The translations under genes were made by a program, and so were the position numbers. Shown piece by piece: positions 8,188 to 17,147 of a DNA stretch of 28,472 nucleotides (the first letter of the stretch is position 1; each line of letters begins with the position of its first letter). The stretch comes from CAYVBJ01 sp964415185. Its GTDB lineage: Bacteria > Bacteroidota > Rhodothermia > Balneolales > Balneolaceae. Under the pieces are notes generated by a model. That model was not told where the DNA came from and made no database searches. It was given only the letters and a program-made list of their open reading frames with translations. Location: NCBI GenBank assembly GCA_964415185.1, contig CAYPZI010000030.1, forward strand, positions 1 through 28,472, read 5' to 3'.

Positions 8188-9336
8188 TCACATTGCCTCG
8201 TAGAGCAGGCCGAGAAATTCATTCATCTTTCCGAAATCGATCCATCTCACAACAACAACCATGTCATTTTCTGGATCAACGTACACCACATTTGCCCCGG
8301 CACCGAGATGGAAAAAGGCTGTTTCAGGTGCATTTGAGAACCGGGCTTTATCCGTATTCAAAAAGAAGTTCATAAACCCGTAATCTTTTTGCACCCTGGT
8401 GGGAGTGCGTGCCATTTGCAGCCACTCTTCCGAAATAAGCTGCTCACCATTCCAGTTGCCATTTCGCAGCGTAAGGTAACCGAACCGTGCCTGGTCATAG
8501 GCGTTGATCCACATGCCGCCGCCCCAGTGTCCGCCACCACTGACCGATTGCATCTTCATACCGTCAATCATGACCCAGGAATTTTCATATCCATGCCAGC
8601 GCCAGGTGTTTGAGGCATCAATTTTATCCATAATATGCTCTTTCAACACCACCGGCAATGGTTTTCTCCAAACTTCAAGGGCGGCGAGAGCAAGTATGTT
8701 TACCCTGACATCATTGTATTTATAAACTGTGCCGGGCTCATTTCTTTCACGGTTGATCACCTCAGGTGTAATCGCACCGCGCGGACGGTCGGCCCAATCG
8801 GGTTTGTCCCACAGTGTGCCTTCCCAGTCGCTTGTCTGACGGAGTAGATGATTCCACGTGATTTTGGAGTTGTGCCCGGAATTAAAATGCTTGATCGGCA
8901 TATAATTTTGTACACGGTCATCAACACTGTTGATCAAGCCTCGATCATAGGCCAAGCCTACGGTGACCGAGAGAAAGCTTTTTGTTACGCTGAACGTCAT
9001 ATCCACGCGTCCCGGTTCACCCCACTCTTCGACAATTTTTCCGCCTTTGAGGATGATACCGGTCATATCGCCCCTCTCTTTAACGGGTCCGACCATTTCA
9101 TTAAAAGGTTCATTGGTGCGCGAGTTCAGGTGAATAAAAAGATCTCGCGGATTATCCGTTTCGTTTTCAATGGCAAAGTTGATGGCACGTTGTAATGCCG
9201 GGGCATCGAATCCGGCATCTGCTGCTGAAACTCTTTCCCATTCGAATTTTTCGGGAAAGTAATGTGACTGTCCGTTCAGAATTGCCGGTATTACAGCAAA
9301 TAAAAGTATGAATAATGTGGTGAATTGGCGACGCAT
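8188..9336 (-). CDS. Exported beta-lactamase-fold serine hydrolase
   Basis: A 382-residue protein of the class C beta-lactamase/esterase superfamily, whose members include DD-peptidases, esterases and amidases. Residues 1-22 form a Sec signal peptide (MRRQFTTLFILLFAV...), so it acts in the periplasm or outside. The catalytic motifs are present: S116-V-T-K119 within MTFSVTKSFLSV, Y207-N-D in place of the usual Y-x-N, and H343-L-G345 as the KTG-equivalent. GGGHWGGGMWINAYDQARFGYL (268-289) is the typical glycine-rich segment before the third motif. It is a stand-alone gene, transcribed towards ltaE and divergent from the GCS2 block. Substrate cannot be deduced; it is only distantly similar to the amidase half of the fusion at 269-3196. 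Confidence 0.9.
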   Translation of the reverse strand: MRRQFTTLFILLFAVIPAILNGQSHYFPEKFEWERVSAADAGFDAPALQRAINFAIENETDNPRDLFIHLNSRTNEPFNEMVGPVKERGDMTGIILKGGKIVEEWGEPGRVDMTFSVTKSFLSVTVGLAYDRGLINSVDDRVQNYMPIKHFNSGHNSKITWNHLLRQTSDWEGTLWDKPDWADRPRGAITPEVINRERNEPGTVYKYNDVRVNILALAALEVWRKPLPVVLKEHIMDKIDASNTWRWHGYENSWVMIDGMKMQSVSGGGHWGGGMWINAYDQARFGYLTLRNGNWNGEQLISEEWLQMARTPTRVQKDYGFMNFFLNTDKARFSNAPETAFFHLGAGANVVYVDPENDMVVVVRWIDFGKMNEFLGLLYEAM

Positions 9337-9543
9337 GATGCTTTATAATTGAAAAATTAATTTTTTCCTGTTTTGGGTAAATTTAAAATAAGTATTAAAA
9401 TGTATGCTTCCTGGTTGTAATAAAGCAGTTTATAAGTTTTATCCGAACCGGAATAAACTTAATAAAAACTACTTGCTTTATCCCTAATAAATTCAATAAT
9501 TATAAATCAGGTTCTAAATTTTGATAAACAAGTACAGCTTCTT

Positions 9544-11469
9544 ATGGGAGAAGAAAGGGTTCAACTTGCTGAAAACAAAGAGCAGATTCAGGAATTTATC
9601 CAATACCTGCTTAAGGATATCCGTGCGATGGAACGCATGCTGGAGGAGGGCTGGTTTGAAATTGACAGAACCCGGATTGGCGCCGAACAGGAACTCTGCC
9701 TGGTAGATAAAAATGCAAAACCCGCCCCGTTAGCGCTTAAGATAATTGAGAATCTGAAAGATCCCGACTTTACCACGGAGCTGGCACTGTTTAATATTGA
9801 GATGAACCTGGCTCCGCTCGATTTTTCCGGGAAATCACTCTCTAAAATGGAAAAAGCGATTCTGGATAATATTGATAAACTAAGGGAAGCAGCAAATTCT
9901 TTGGATGGAGATGTTGTGCTTGCCGGTGTTTTGCCAACTATAAGAAAATCGGATCTCGATCTCAAAAACCTGACACCGCTGCCGCGATACAAAGCATTAT
10001 GTGATGCGATAAACAATCTCCGGGGATCAGAATACGATCTTCGAATCCAGGGAATGGATGAGTTGCTTATGCGCTTTGACTCACCATTGCTCGAAGCGTG
10101 CAATACGGGTTTTCAGGTCCATTTGCAGGTTAAACCCGATGAATTTGTCCAAAAATACAACTATGCCCAGGCGATTGCGGGGCCTGTTCTCGCTTCGGCT
10201 GTTAACTCCCCGCTGCTTTTTGGTAAACGTCTCTGGCACGAGACAAGAATCGCACTTTTCCAGCAGTCGGTCGATACCCGGCAGGTAGGTGATCATTTGC
10301 GCGACAGCAGCCCGCGGGTTACGTTCGGAAACGAGTGGCTTAGAAACAGCATCCTGGATATTTACAAAGAAGATATAGCCCGTTACCGGGTGATACTAAG
10401 TGCGGATGTAAAAGAAGATGTGAACGACCTGATAGAAAAGGGAAAGCCGCCAAAGCTGATGGCTCTTCAGGTACATAACGGAACCGTTTATCGCTGGAAC
10501 AGGCCTTGTTACGGAATCAGTAACGGTAAAGCACATTTGCGAATTGAAAACAGGGTTTTTCCCTCCGGCCCAACGGTTACCGATGAAATAGCCAATACCG
10601 CATTCTGGCTTGGTTTGCTCAACGGGATGCAGGACGCCTATCCTGATATCACGAAGGTGATGGATTTCGATCATGCCAAAATGAATTTTTTTGCTTCTTC
10701 CAAACTCGGGCTGGATACCAAATTCAGATGGACAAACAACAAGCGTTATACAGCAGTTGACCTGATTGTAAATGAACTGTTACCAATTGCGAAAAAAGGC
10801 CTGCAAAGTGCCAATATTGATGAAGGGGATATCAACAGTTACCTTGATATCATCGACGAAAGGGCAGAAGCAGCCCAGACCGGCAGCTATTGGATGTTGA
10901 ATTCATACGGTGCATTGATTAAGGAAATGCCGCGTGAGCAGGCGCTCACGGCAGTGACAAATGCCATGATTAAAAACCAGAAGAAAGGAGAACCGGTACA
11001 TAAGTGGGGCCTTGCTAAAGCCGAAGACCTTGAAATGTGGCAGCCATCCAAACTGCTGGTTGAAGAATTTATGACAACAGACCTTTTTACGGTAGAGAAA
11101 GATGATATCCTTGAATTGGTATCGAATTTAATTGACTGGCGACGAATTCGCTATCTGCCGGTCGAAGACGATAATAAACATCTTGTGGGATTGATATCCA
11201 TGAGAATGATCTATCACATGTACAGTAAGGCGGTTCACCAGGGAGAAGAACTTAAAAAATGCGTAGAAGAGATAATGATCAGGAACCCGATTACAATCCA
11301 TCCCGAAGCTTCGATTATGGAAGCCATGGAGATTATGGATTCGCAAAAAATCGGCTGCCTGCCGGTTGTAAAAAACAACCGTTTGATTGGTGTCATAACA
11401 GAACAAAATTTTATGGCAATTACTGCCCGATTGTTAAAAATGATCCATTCGGACAGTAAGTCATCTTAG
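9544..11469 (+). CDS. GCS2-type carboxylate-amine ligase with C-terminal CBS pair (paralogue 1)
   Basis: A 641-residue fusion. Residues about 12-490 belong to the GCS2 family (glutamate-cysteine ligase type 2, YbdK/EgtA-like), ATP-dependent enzymes that join a gamma-carboxylate to an amine. Visible signatures are RIGAEQELCLVD (44-55, the GxExE metal/ATP site), LFNIEMNLAPLDF (82-94), ACNTGFQVHLQV (185-196), LFQQSVDTR (238-246) and LRIENRVFPSGP (332-343). Residues about 504-560 and 574-632 are two CBS domains (EFMTTDLFTV...RYLPVED; EIMIRNPITI...CLPVVKNNRLIGVIT), a Bateman module that usually binds adenine nucleotides. The ATG at 9544 has no Shine-Dalgarno. A paralogue follows after 57 bases. 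Whether the product is gamma-glutamylcysteine or another amide cannot be told. Domain calls are strong; regulation by nucleotides is inferred. Confidence 0.87.
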   Translation: MGEERVQLAENKEQIQEFIQYLLKDIRAMERMLEEGWFEIDRTRIGAEQELCLVDKNAKPAPLALKIIENLKDPDFTTELALFNIEMNLAPLDFSGKSLSKMEKAILDNIDKLREAANSLDGDVVLAGVLPTIRKSDLDLKNLTPLPRYKALCDAINNLRGSEYDLRIQGMDELLMRFDSPLLEACNTGFQVHLQVKPDEFVQKYNYAQAIAGPVLASAVNSPLLFGKRLWHETRIALFQQSVDTRQVGDHLRDSSPRVTFGNEWLRNSILDIYKEDIARYRVILSADVKEDVNDLIEKGKPPKLMALQVHNGTVYRWNRPCYGISNGKAHLRIENRVFPSGPTVTDEIANTAFWLGLLNGMQDAYPDITKVMDFDHAKMNFFASSKLGLDTKFRWTNNKRYTAVDLIVNELLPIAKKGLQSANIDEGDINSYLDIIDERAEAAQTGSYWMLNSYGALIKEMPREQALTAVTNAMIKNQKKGEPVHKWGLAKAEDLEMWQPSKLLVEEFMTTDLFTVEKDDILELVSNLIDWRRIRYLPVEDDNKHLVGLISMRMIYHMYSKAVHQGEELKKCVEEIMIRNPITIHPEASIMEAMEIMDSQKIGCLPVVKNNRLIGVITEQNFMAITARLLKMIHSDSKSS

Positions 11470-11526
11470 AGAGCTCAAAAAAAACAATCAAACATTTAAA
11501 TAATCAAAATACAACCGAAAACTAAT

Positions 11527-13428
11527 ATGGGCATGCAAAATTTCTCAATAGCTAAAGATCCAAAGTCAAGAAGGGAGTTTCTCAGGCATCTTCTGCATGA
11601 TGTAGAAGCGATCGACGAAATGATAAAAAACAATTTGATCGAAAAAAACAAGCGAAGGGTGGGGGCTGAGCAGGAATTTTGCATAGTAGACAAATATTTC
11701 AAGCCTTCGAAGAATGGTCCGGAACTGCTTCATGCCATTCAGAACCGTCACTTTACGACTGAGCTTGCAAAATTCAATCTTGAAATAAATCTTGATCCAC
11801 TTGATTTTAAAGGCAATTGCTTTTCTGAAATGGAATCAAACCTGAAACAGCTATTGGGAAAAGCTGAAAAACAGGCGCAAAAGGCCGGCGAAAAAATTAT
11901 TCTTACCGGTATTTTGCCTTCCATTGACTACAGGGCTGTCCAAATAGGGTACCTGACCCCCCATCCGCGCTATGAAGCTCTGAGTGAAATTCTCTCGGAA
12001 TTGAGAGGGGAAGATTTTGAGCTGAATATCACCGGCGTAGACGAAATGATACTGACTCATAATAATATTTTGTTCGAGGCTTGCAACACAAGTTTTCAGT
12101 GTCATTACCAGGTTGAGCCGAAAAATTTTGCCGACATGTACAATTGGGCTCAGCTTCTTTCAGGCCCGGTTCTTGCCGTTTGTGCAAATTCTCCCCTGCT
12201 TATCGGCAAGCAGCTTTGGGCAGAAACCAGAATACCGCTGTTCCAGCAGAGTATTGATACACGAGGAAAAGGTTATCACCTGAGAGAAAGACAACAGAGG
12301 GTTACCTTTGGAAACCGCTGGATAAACAGCATTACCGATGTGTATAAAAATGATATAGCAAGGCATACCATCCTTTTTATGACAGAGATCGAAAATAATT
12401 CACTTGAGGAACTGAAAAAGGGCAACATCCCAAAGCTTCCGGCCCTCAGTTTGCATAACAGCACCATTTACAAGTGGAACCGCCCATGCTACGGAGTTAA
12501 CGACGGCGTGCCTCATATCAGGATTGAAAACAGATATATTCCATCGGGCCCGACTATTGAAGATGAAATCGCCAACTTTACTTTTTGGGCCGGGCTGATG
12601 AGCAACAAGCCTGAGAACTGCAAAAATATCTGGTCTGATACATCCTTTGATGATGCCAAAGAAAATTTTTACAAGGCAGCTATGTGGGGAATACAGAGCG
12701 GAATGATCTGGAACGGTGAATTGATGTCGGCCCGAAAATTGATTCTTGATGTTCTTCTGCCTACTGCAAAAAAAGGCCTTGAAAAAATGAAAATAGATGA
12801 GGCCGATATCAATAAGTATCTTGGAATTATTGAAGCGCGTGCATCTAATTATGCTACAGGTTCCAGGTGGATCATAAGCAGTTACAGAAAACTCAGGCGG
12901 AATTTGGACCGTGATGAATCCTGTGTGGCACTTACGGCCATCATGTACAACAGACGGATGAGCGACAAGCCGGTTCATGAGTGGGATCTCGCCGGACTGG
13001 ATGAAGTGGCAGGCCTGGATATGTCCTATGATATTGTGAGCAACATTATGTCGACCGATCTTGTTACTGTAAATGAAGAAGATCTTGCTGAAATGGTTTA
13101 CAAGGTAATGGAATGGAGAAATATTAACCATTTGCCGGTAGAAGACCACCGCGGAAACCTGAAAGGAATTATTACAAAAAAGCGGCTGGATGATTATCTT
13201 TCAGGTGATGATAAAAAACCGTTAGCAGTAGCAGCCGATGTTATGGTGAAAGACCCGGTTACGATCGGTCCGAATATGGATATAAAGGTTGCCATGCTGC
13301 TAATGTTGGATAAAGGCTTAAGTTGTCTTCCTGTAATTGAAAAAAACCAGTTGATTGGTATCATCACAGACAAGGATACTCAGCAGGTCTGGAATAAGAT
13401 GAAAAACAAATTGAATGCCAAAGATTGA
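11527..13428 (+). CDS. GCS2-type carboxylate-amine ligase with C-terminal CBS pair (paralogue 2)
   Basis: A 633-residue tandem paralogue of the preceding gene with the same architecture and near-collinear motifs: RVGAEQEFCIVD (44-55), KFNLEINLDPLDF (82-94), ACNTSFQCHYQV (185-196), LFQQSIDTR (238-246), IRIENRYIPSGP (331-342). The CBS pair lies at about 503-558 (NIMSTDLVTV...NHLPVED) and 570-625 (DVMVKDPVTI...CLPVIEKNQLIGIIT). The ligase parts look more alike than the CBS parts, and a CLPV..K..LIG core is kept in the second CBS domain of both. All GCS2 motifs visible in copy 1 are kept in copy 2, so neither looks decayed; they may form a hetero-oligomer or use different substrates. Its end overlaps the next start by 14 bases, which couples it to the hydrolase gene. 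Confidence 0.87.
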   Translation: MGMQNFSIAKDPKSRREFLRHLLHDVEAIDEMIKNNLIEKNKRRVGAEQEFCIVDKYFKPSKNGPELLHAIQNRHFTTELAKFNLEINLDPLDFKGNCFSEMESNLKQLLGKAEKQAQKAGEKIILTGILPSIDYRAVQIGYLTPHPRYEALSEILSELRGEDFELNITGVDEMILTHNNILFEACNTSFQCHYQVEPKNFADMYNWAQLLSGPVLAVCANSPLLIGKQLWAETRIPLFQQSIDTRGKGYHLRERQQRVTFGNRWINSITDVYKNDIARHTILFMTEIENNSLEELKKGNIPKLPALSLHNSTIYKWNRPCYGVNDGVPHIRIENRYIPSGPTIEDEIANFTFWAGLMSNKPENCKNIWSDTSFDDAKENFYKAAMWGIQSGMIWNGELMSARKLILDVLLPTAKKGLEKMKIDEADINKYLGIIEARASNYATGSRWIISSYRKLRRNLDRDESCVALTAIMYNRRMSDKPVHEWDLAGLDEVAGLDMSYDIVSNIMSTDLVTVNEEDLAEMVYKVMEWRNINHLPVEDHRGNLKGIITKKRLDDYLSGDDKKPLAVAADVMVKDPVTIGPNMDIKVAMLLMLDKGLSCLPVIEKNQLIGIITDKDTQQVWNKMKNKLNAKD

Positions 13429-14572
13429 TAACTCTGACATTACTGCCCTTGAATTTGACAGGCTTTTATGGAAATATGAAAGCCCTGTTCCGGGTCCTGT
13501 TTTAGTGATTTTTGCCGGAATACACGGCAATGAACCGGCAGGAATTCGCGCGGTAAACAAAATTGCAGACAGTATTGAAGAAAATAAACAGGAATTAACC
13601 GGATCGGTATATGCCATTACTGGCAATATACAGGCGCTGAATCTCGGCATCCGGTATGTCGATTTTGACCTTAACAGATTGTGGGAATCTTTTCATCCGG
13701 AAAAAAAAGAGGTGAAGCTGAATCACAAGAAATTCGGGGCCGAAAGAGAAGAGATTATTGAAATTGAGCAGGCAGTTCATTCTATTATAAAAAAATATGA
13801 AAACAGGGATGTCCCGATTATATTTACGGACATTCACACAACTTCTTCAAGTAGCTGCTCTTTTATTCTTTTTAATGATACCCTCGGAAACCGGCAGCTT
13901 GCAGGTAAGTTTCCATCACCCCAAATTCTTGGTGTTGAAGAATATATAAAAGGAACTTTGCTAAGTTACATCAACAATTTGGGCCATACTGCAATCGGAT
14001 TTGAAGCAGGAGCCCACACGGCAAAGGAGTCGGTAATTCGCAGCGAAGCATTTTTGTGGCTCTTATTGCATAATTGTAATTTTTTGAAGCTCCAACGGGA
14101 TGAATGTGCTTATCATGAAAATAAACTCCGGTCTCTGCCGGAAATATCCGGTAATTATTTTGAAATAATTTATCATCACTATGTTGAGGACCCGGAGGTT
14201 TTCGAAATGAAACATGGGTTCAAAAACTTTGATCCTGTTCGAAAAGGTGAACTTCTTGCGATTGAAGATGGTGAAAAGGTAACAGCTTCCATGAACGGGA
14301 GGATATTTATGCCTCTTTATCAGCAATCGGGTAACGACGGTTTTTTTATCATCCGGGAGATCTCACCGTTTTGGCTTACTGTTTCTGCGTATCTTAGAAA
14401 AAGCTTTATTCACAAATACCTTAAATACTTGCCGGGAGTTACCGAAACAGGTAAAAACAGCTTGAAAATTAATCTCCGGGTTGCAAGATTTCTTGTAAGG
14501 CACATATTCCATCTTCTGGGTTACCGTATAATCCGAAAAGATGAACACACGCTGGTCTGTTTCAGGCGCTAA
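13415..14572 (+). CDS. Aspartoacylase/succinylglutamate-desuccinylase-like zinc hydrolase
   Basis: M14-related AstE/AspA family, zinc enzymes that remove acyl groups from N-acyl amino acids or split related amides. The 385 residues show FAGIHGNEPAG (33-43) with zinc ligands H37 and E40, VDFDLNRLW (82-90) with the substrate-binding N87-R88 pair, TDIHTTSSSS (138-147) with third ligand H141, and GFEAGAHT (195-202) with E197 as the probable general base. The C-terminal domain (about 235-325: FEMKHGF.NFDPVRKGELLA, then NGRIFMPLYQQ) matches the beta-rich cap of AstE-like proteins. Residues 325-385 form an extra basic tail. The ATG lies inside the end of GCS2 paralogue 2, implying coupled translation. 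The association suggests it hydrolyses or edits the ligase product; this is inference. Confidence 0.85.
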   Translation: MPKIDNSDITALEFDRLLWKYESPVPGPVLVIFAGIHGNEPAGIRAVNKIADSIEENKQELTGSVYAITGNIQALNLGIRYVDFDLNRLWESFHPEKKEVKLNHKKFGAEREEIIEIEQAVHSIIKKYENRDVPIIFTDIHTTSSSSCSFILFNDTLGNRQLAGKFPSPQILGVEEYIKGTLLSYINNLGHTAIGFEAGAHTAKESVIRSEAFLWLLLHNCNFLKLQRDECAYHENKLRSLPEISGNYFEIIYHHYVEDPEVFEMKHGFKNFDPVRKGELLAIEDGEKVTASMNGRIFMPLYQQSGNDGFFIIREISPFWLTVSAYLRKSFIHKYLKYLPGVTETGKNSLKINLRVARFLVRHIFHLLGYRIIRKDEHTLVCFRR

Positions 14573-14634
14573 GCCGCCGGGTTCTGTTTTTATGGTTTCG
14601 GATTTACCGTTTCGTGAATTCGCCGGCTTTTTTT
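14571..14634 (+). terminator. Terminator candidate after the GCS2-hydrolase block
   Basis: AAGCCG (14571-14576, overlapping the stop codon) can pair with CGGCTT (14624-14629), which runs into seven T (14628-14634). The stem is short and the loop of about 47 bases is long, so support is modest. The position between two functional gene groups fits. Confidence 0.3.
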
Positions 14635-14676
14635 GTATTTTAAATCTACCGCTAACGTTATTTGGAATATTCTCTC

Positions 14677-15423
14677 ATGATGGATTATCGTTTTGTTGAT
14701 GGCACCCGTCTAAATTCAGTTATTGAAGCACTCATTTTTGCCAGTCCGGAACCGCTGGCCTGGGACAGGATTTCTTCAATTATTGATGAAAGCGGTGATG
14801 AACTGCAGCTTAAAAGGCCGGATATCGTAAAAATAGTGAACGGTTTAAACCGCAGGTATGAAGAAAACGACCTCTCATTCAGAATTGAGGAGACGGGCGG
14901 CGGATTTACTTTTGTTACACAGCCGAGATTTCATCCCTGGCTCAGTATCTATCAGCATGAAAATGCATACAGAAAGTTATCGCAGTCGGCAATTGAGACC
15001 CTTTCGATTGTAGCATACCGACAGCCAGTTACCAAGCCGGAAGTTGACCAAATCAGGGGAGTTGATTCCGGTTATATCCTGAGGCAGCTTCAGGAAAAAA
15101 TGCTGATCAGGGTCTCAGGCCGTGCCGATTCACCGGGAAAACCCTTGCTCTACAAAACAACCGACCACTTTTTGAAACATTTCGGAATTAATTCGGTTGA
15201 TGAACTTCCGCGTCCGCGCGAAATTGAGGACATACTGAAAGATGATGATATGGCTGAGCACAGAAGATTGCTGATGGAGCGTCAACTCGAAATAGAAGAA
15301 GATGCCGGAGATGTTATTGACGAATACATCGAAAAAATGGAAGAGGAAGATGAATTCAAGCAGAATAAGCTGAACGGAAGCCAGAATAACCATAACGGGC
15401 ATCAACCGGGAACCGAAGAATAA
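14677..15423 (+). CDS. scpB: Segregation and condensation protein B
   Basis: ScpB is the winged-helix kleisin-associated subunit of the SMC-ScpA-ScpB chromosome condensin. I start it at the ATG at 14677 (MMDYRFVDGTRLNSVIEALIFASPEPL); a TTG at 14662 would add five residues. Visible family features are VIEALIFASPEPLAWDRI near the N-terminus, the winged-helix core FTFVTQPRFHPWL, and the highly typical LSQSAIETLSIVAYRQPVTKPEV...RGVDSGYILRQL...GRADSPGKPLLYKTT followed by FLKHFGI. The C-terminal 50 residues are acidic and low in complexity, ending QNNHNGHQPGTEE. The rluB-like gene follows after 10 bases, the common scpB-rluB order; scpA is not in the window. Confidence 0.94.
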   Translation: MMDYRFVDGTRLNSVIEALIFASPEPLAWDRISSIIDESGDELQLKRPDIVKIVNGLNRRYEENDLSFRIEETGGGFTFVTQPRFHPWLSIYQHENAYRKLSQSAIETLSIVAYRQPVTKPEVDQIRGVDSGYILRQLQEKMLIRVSGRADSPGKPLLYKTTDHFLKHFGINSVDELPRPREIEDILKDDDMAEHRRLLMERQLEIEEDAGDVIDEYIEKMEEEDEFKQNKLNGSQNNHNGHQPGTEE

Positions 15424-15433
15424 GAGAGAATTT

Positions 15434-16261
15434 ATGAGCAGTAATCGTCAGAAGTACAGATCAAAAAATGACAAACAGCCGTCAGCACCACACCGGGTAA
15501 AGCAGGAGAGTCATCTGGAAGATGAAATCAGGATTAACAAGTATATAGCCCATGCAGGATTCTGCTCAAGGCGTGATGCCGACCGGTATGTTGAAGAGGG
15601 CATGGTAAAAGTGAACGGGAAAGTTGTTACGGAACTCGGTACAAAAGTATCCAAATTCGATGAAGTAATTGTTGACGGCCAAAAACTTTCTCTTGAGCCT
15701 TTTGTCTACATCCTTCTCAATAAATCAAAAGATACTATCAGCACTACCAGTGATGAAAAAGACCGGAGAACCGTTCTGGATGCCGTTGAAGAATCAACAG
15801 GCTGCAGGGTATACCCGGTTGGGCGCCTTGACAGGGATACCATGGGACTCCTTTTGCTAACCAATGACGGCGACCTTGCACACAAGCTGATGCATCCGGC
15901 ATTTAAAGTTAAAAAAACCTATGAAGTTAAAACAAACAGGGTGATGACGGATGAAGAGCTGCAGAAGCTTGTTTCTGGAGTTGAACTGGAAGACGGGCCT
16001 GCAAAAGCAAAAAATATTAAACGCAGTTACAGTGATCCCTACACAATTGAAATTACAGTTACAGAAGGCAGAAATCATCTGATTAAAAGGATGATCTCTT
16101 ACTTTGGAGCCGAAGTAGTAAAATTGAAAAGGGTTCGCTATGCAGGGCTGAATGATAAAGGCCTCCGGGTAGGGCGCTGGCGATATCTCCGGCAGAAGGA
16201 AATCAATAACCTGAGAAAAATGGTGAATTTACAAACCCTGGATTTTAAAAAATCAGATTGA
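15434..16261 (+). CDS. rluB: RluB-type rRNA pseudouridine synthase
   Basis: Pseudouridine synthase of the RsuA/RluB/E/F family, which isomerises uridine in rRNA; RluB itself modifies position 2605 of 23S rRNA. After a basic disordered start (1-28), an S4 RNA-binding domain spans about 31-78 (RINKYIAHAGFCSRRDADRYV). The catalytic motif VGRLDRDTMGLLLLTNDG (129-146) has the catalytic D133. The later family motif, usually EGRNRQVRRM, reads EGRNHLIKRM (211-220), so the R-Q/E pair is replaced by H-L. AAGAGAGAA before the ATG is a weak possible ribosome site. It lies 10 bases after scpB and one base before the hydrolase gene, in one operon. RluB rather than RluE/F is inferred from the scpB context. 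Confidence 0.9.
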   Translation: MSSNRQKYRSKNDKQPSAPHRVKQESHLEDEIRINKYIAHAGFCSRRDADRYVEEGMVKVNGKVVTELGTKVSKFDEVIVDGQKLSLEPFVYILLNKSKDTISTTSDEKDRRTVLDAVEESTGCRVYPVGRLDRDTMGLLLLTNDGDLAHKLMHPAFKVKKTYEVKTNRVMTDEELQKLVSGVELEDGPAKAKNIKRSYSDPYTIEITVTEGRNHLIKRMISYFGAEVVKLKRVRYAGLNDKGLRVGRWRYLRQKEINNLRKMVNLQTLDFKKSD

Positions 16262-16262
16262 A

Positions 16263-17138
16263 ATGAGTATTAACAGCGTTCTGAAGAAATCGGGTAGTAT
16301 TCACTCTGCGGAAAGCCTTCCCATATACTACGATCTTTATGCTCCATCGGGTAGTGCCAAAACCATATTTCCGATTGTGCTTTTTATACATGGTTTTAAA
16401 GGTTTCAAGGATTGGGGTGTATTTCCGGATGCCTGTGAAGAAATCGCAAGATCGGGCTTTGCCGTTGTGGCTTTTAACCTCTCTCTAAATGGTGTTGGCG
16501 AATCGATGACGGAATTTGACAGGCTGGACCTTTTTGAACGTGAAACCCTCTCACAAGATCTAAATGACGTGGGAAGTGTGATTGAGGCACTTAAAAGAAA
16601 AGAGATTTCTTCAGAAAAGGTAACTCTCAATACCGACAGAATCGGCATTATCGGCCACTCGAGAGGAGGGCATACGGCAGTTGCCGCCGCGGCAGAATAT
16701 ACCGATATCCATTGTCTTGTGACATGGTCGGCAGTGGCTAACTACAATGAGCGGTGGACAAAAGAGATGCAATCGGACTGGAATATAAAGGGGTATACAG
16801 AAATTCCGAATACAAGGACCGGTCAAATAATGAAGGTGAATAAAATTGTATATGAGGATGCCAATCAGAACAGTGATAAACTAATGGCAGATAAAAGGGT
16901 TCAGGAGCTTTATATACCATGTATGTTTATAGCCGGCAAGGAAGATGAATCGGTGAATTTTACCGATACTGAAAAATTGTATAAGCTCTGTCCGTCACAA
17001 GATAAAGAGTTGCGGCTGCTGCAAGGCACCGGCCATACTTTTGGTGCATCCCATCCGTTTGAGAAAGAGGACTTTCCCCGAAAATTTGAAGAAGTACTGG
17101 AATTGACCGAAGGCTGGCTGATTGAGTATTTGAGTTAA
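16263..17138 (+). CDS. Alpha/beta hydrolase, dienelactone-hydrolase-like
   Basis: A 291-residue alpha/beta hydrolase without a signal peptide. The oxyanion strand region is VLFIHGFKGFKDWG (39-52). The nucleophile elbow is GIIGHSRGGHTA (128-139) with S133. The acid is probably D228 in MFIAGKEDESV, and the histidine is H258 in GTGHTFGASHPF. G-H-S-R-G-G and the general plan recall dienelactone hydrolases and acylaminoacyl-peptidase-like esterases. Substrate unknown. It starts one base after the rluB stop and nine bases before the TPR gene, so all are likely one transcript. There is no functional link to pseudouridylation that I know of. Confidence 0.85.
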   Translation: MSINSVLKKSGSIHSAESLPIYYDLYAPSGSAKTIFPIVLFIHGFKGFKDWGVFPDACEEIARSGFAVVAFNLSLNGVGESMTEFDRLDLFERETLSQDLNDVGSVIEALKRKEISSEKVTLNTDRIGIIGHSRGGHTAVAAAAEYTDIHCLVTWSAVANYNERWTKEMQSDWNIKGYTEIPNTRTGQIMKVNKIVYEDANQNSDKLMADKRVQELYIPCMFIAGKEDESVNFTDTEKLYKLCPSQDKELRLLQGTGHTFGASHPFEKEDFPRKFEEVLELTEGWLIEYLS

Positions 17139-17147
17139 ATATTATTC

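Noticed and set aside
7940..8203. 87-codon open frame in the interval before the serine hydrolase gene
   Set aside because: It runs through the 7978-8087 palindrome, and its basic, repetitive translation comes from the repeat.
9352..9365. AAAAATTAATTTTT palindrome upstream of the serine hydrolase gene
   Set aside because: It is made only of A and T in an AT-rich leader, so chance is a sufficient explanation.
12400..13149. 249-codon open frame antisense to the second GCS2-CBS gene
   Set aside because: Its protein has no recognisable motif and lies wholly opposite a well-supported gene with intact domains; a shadow frame.
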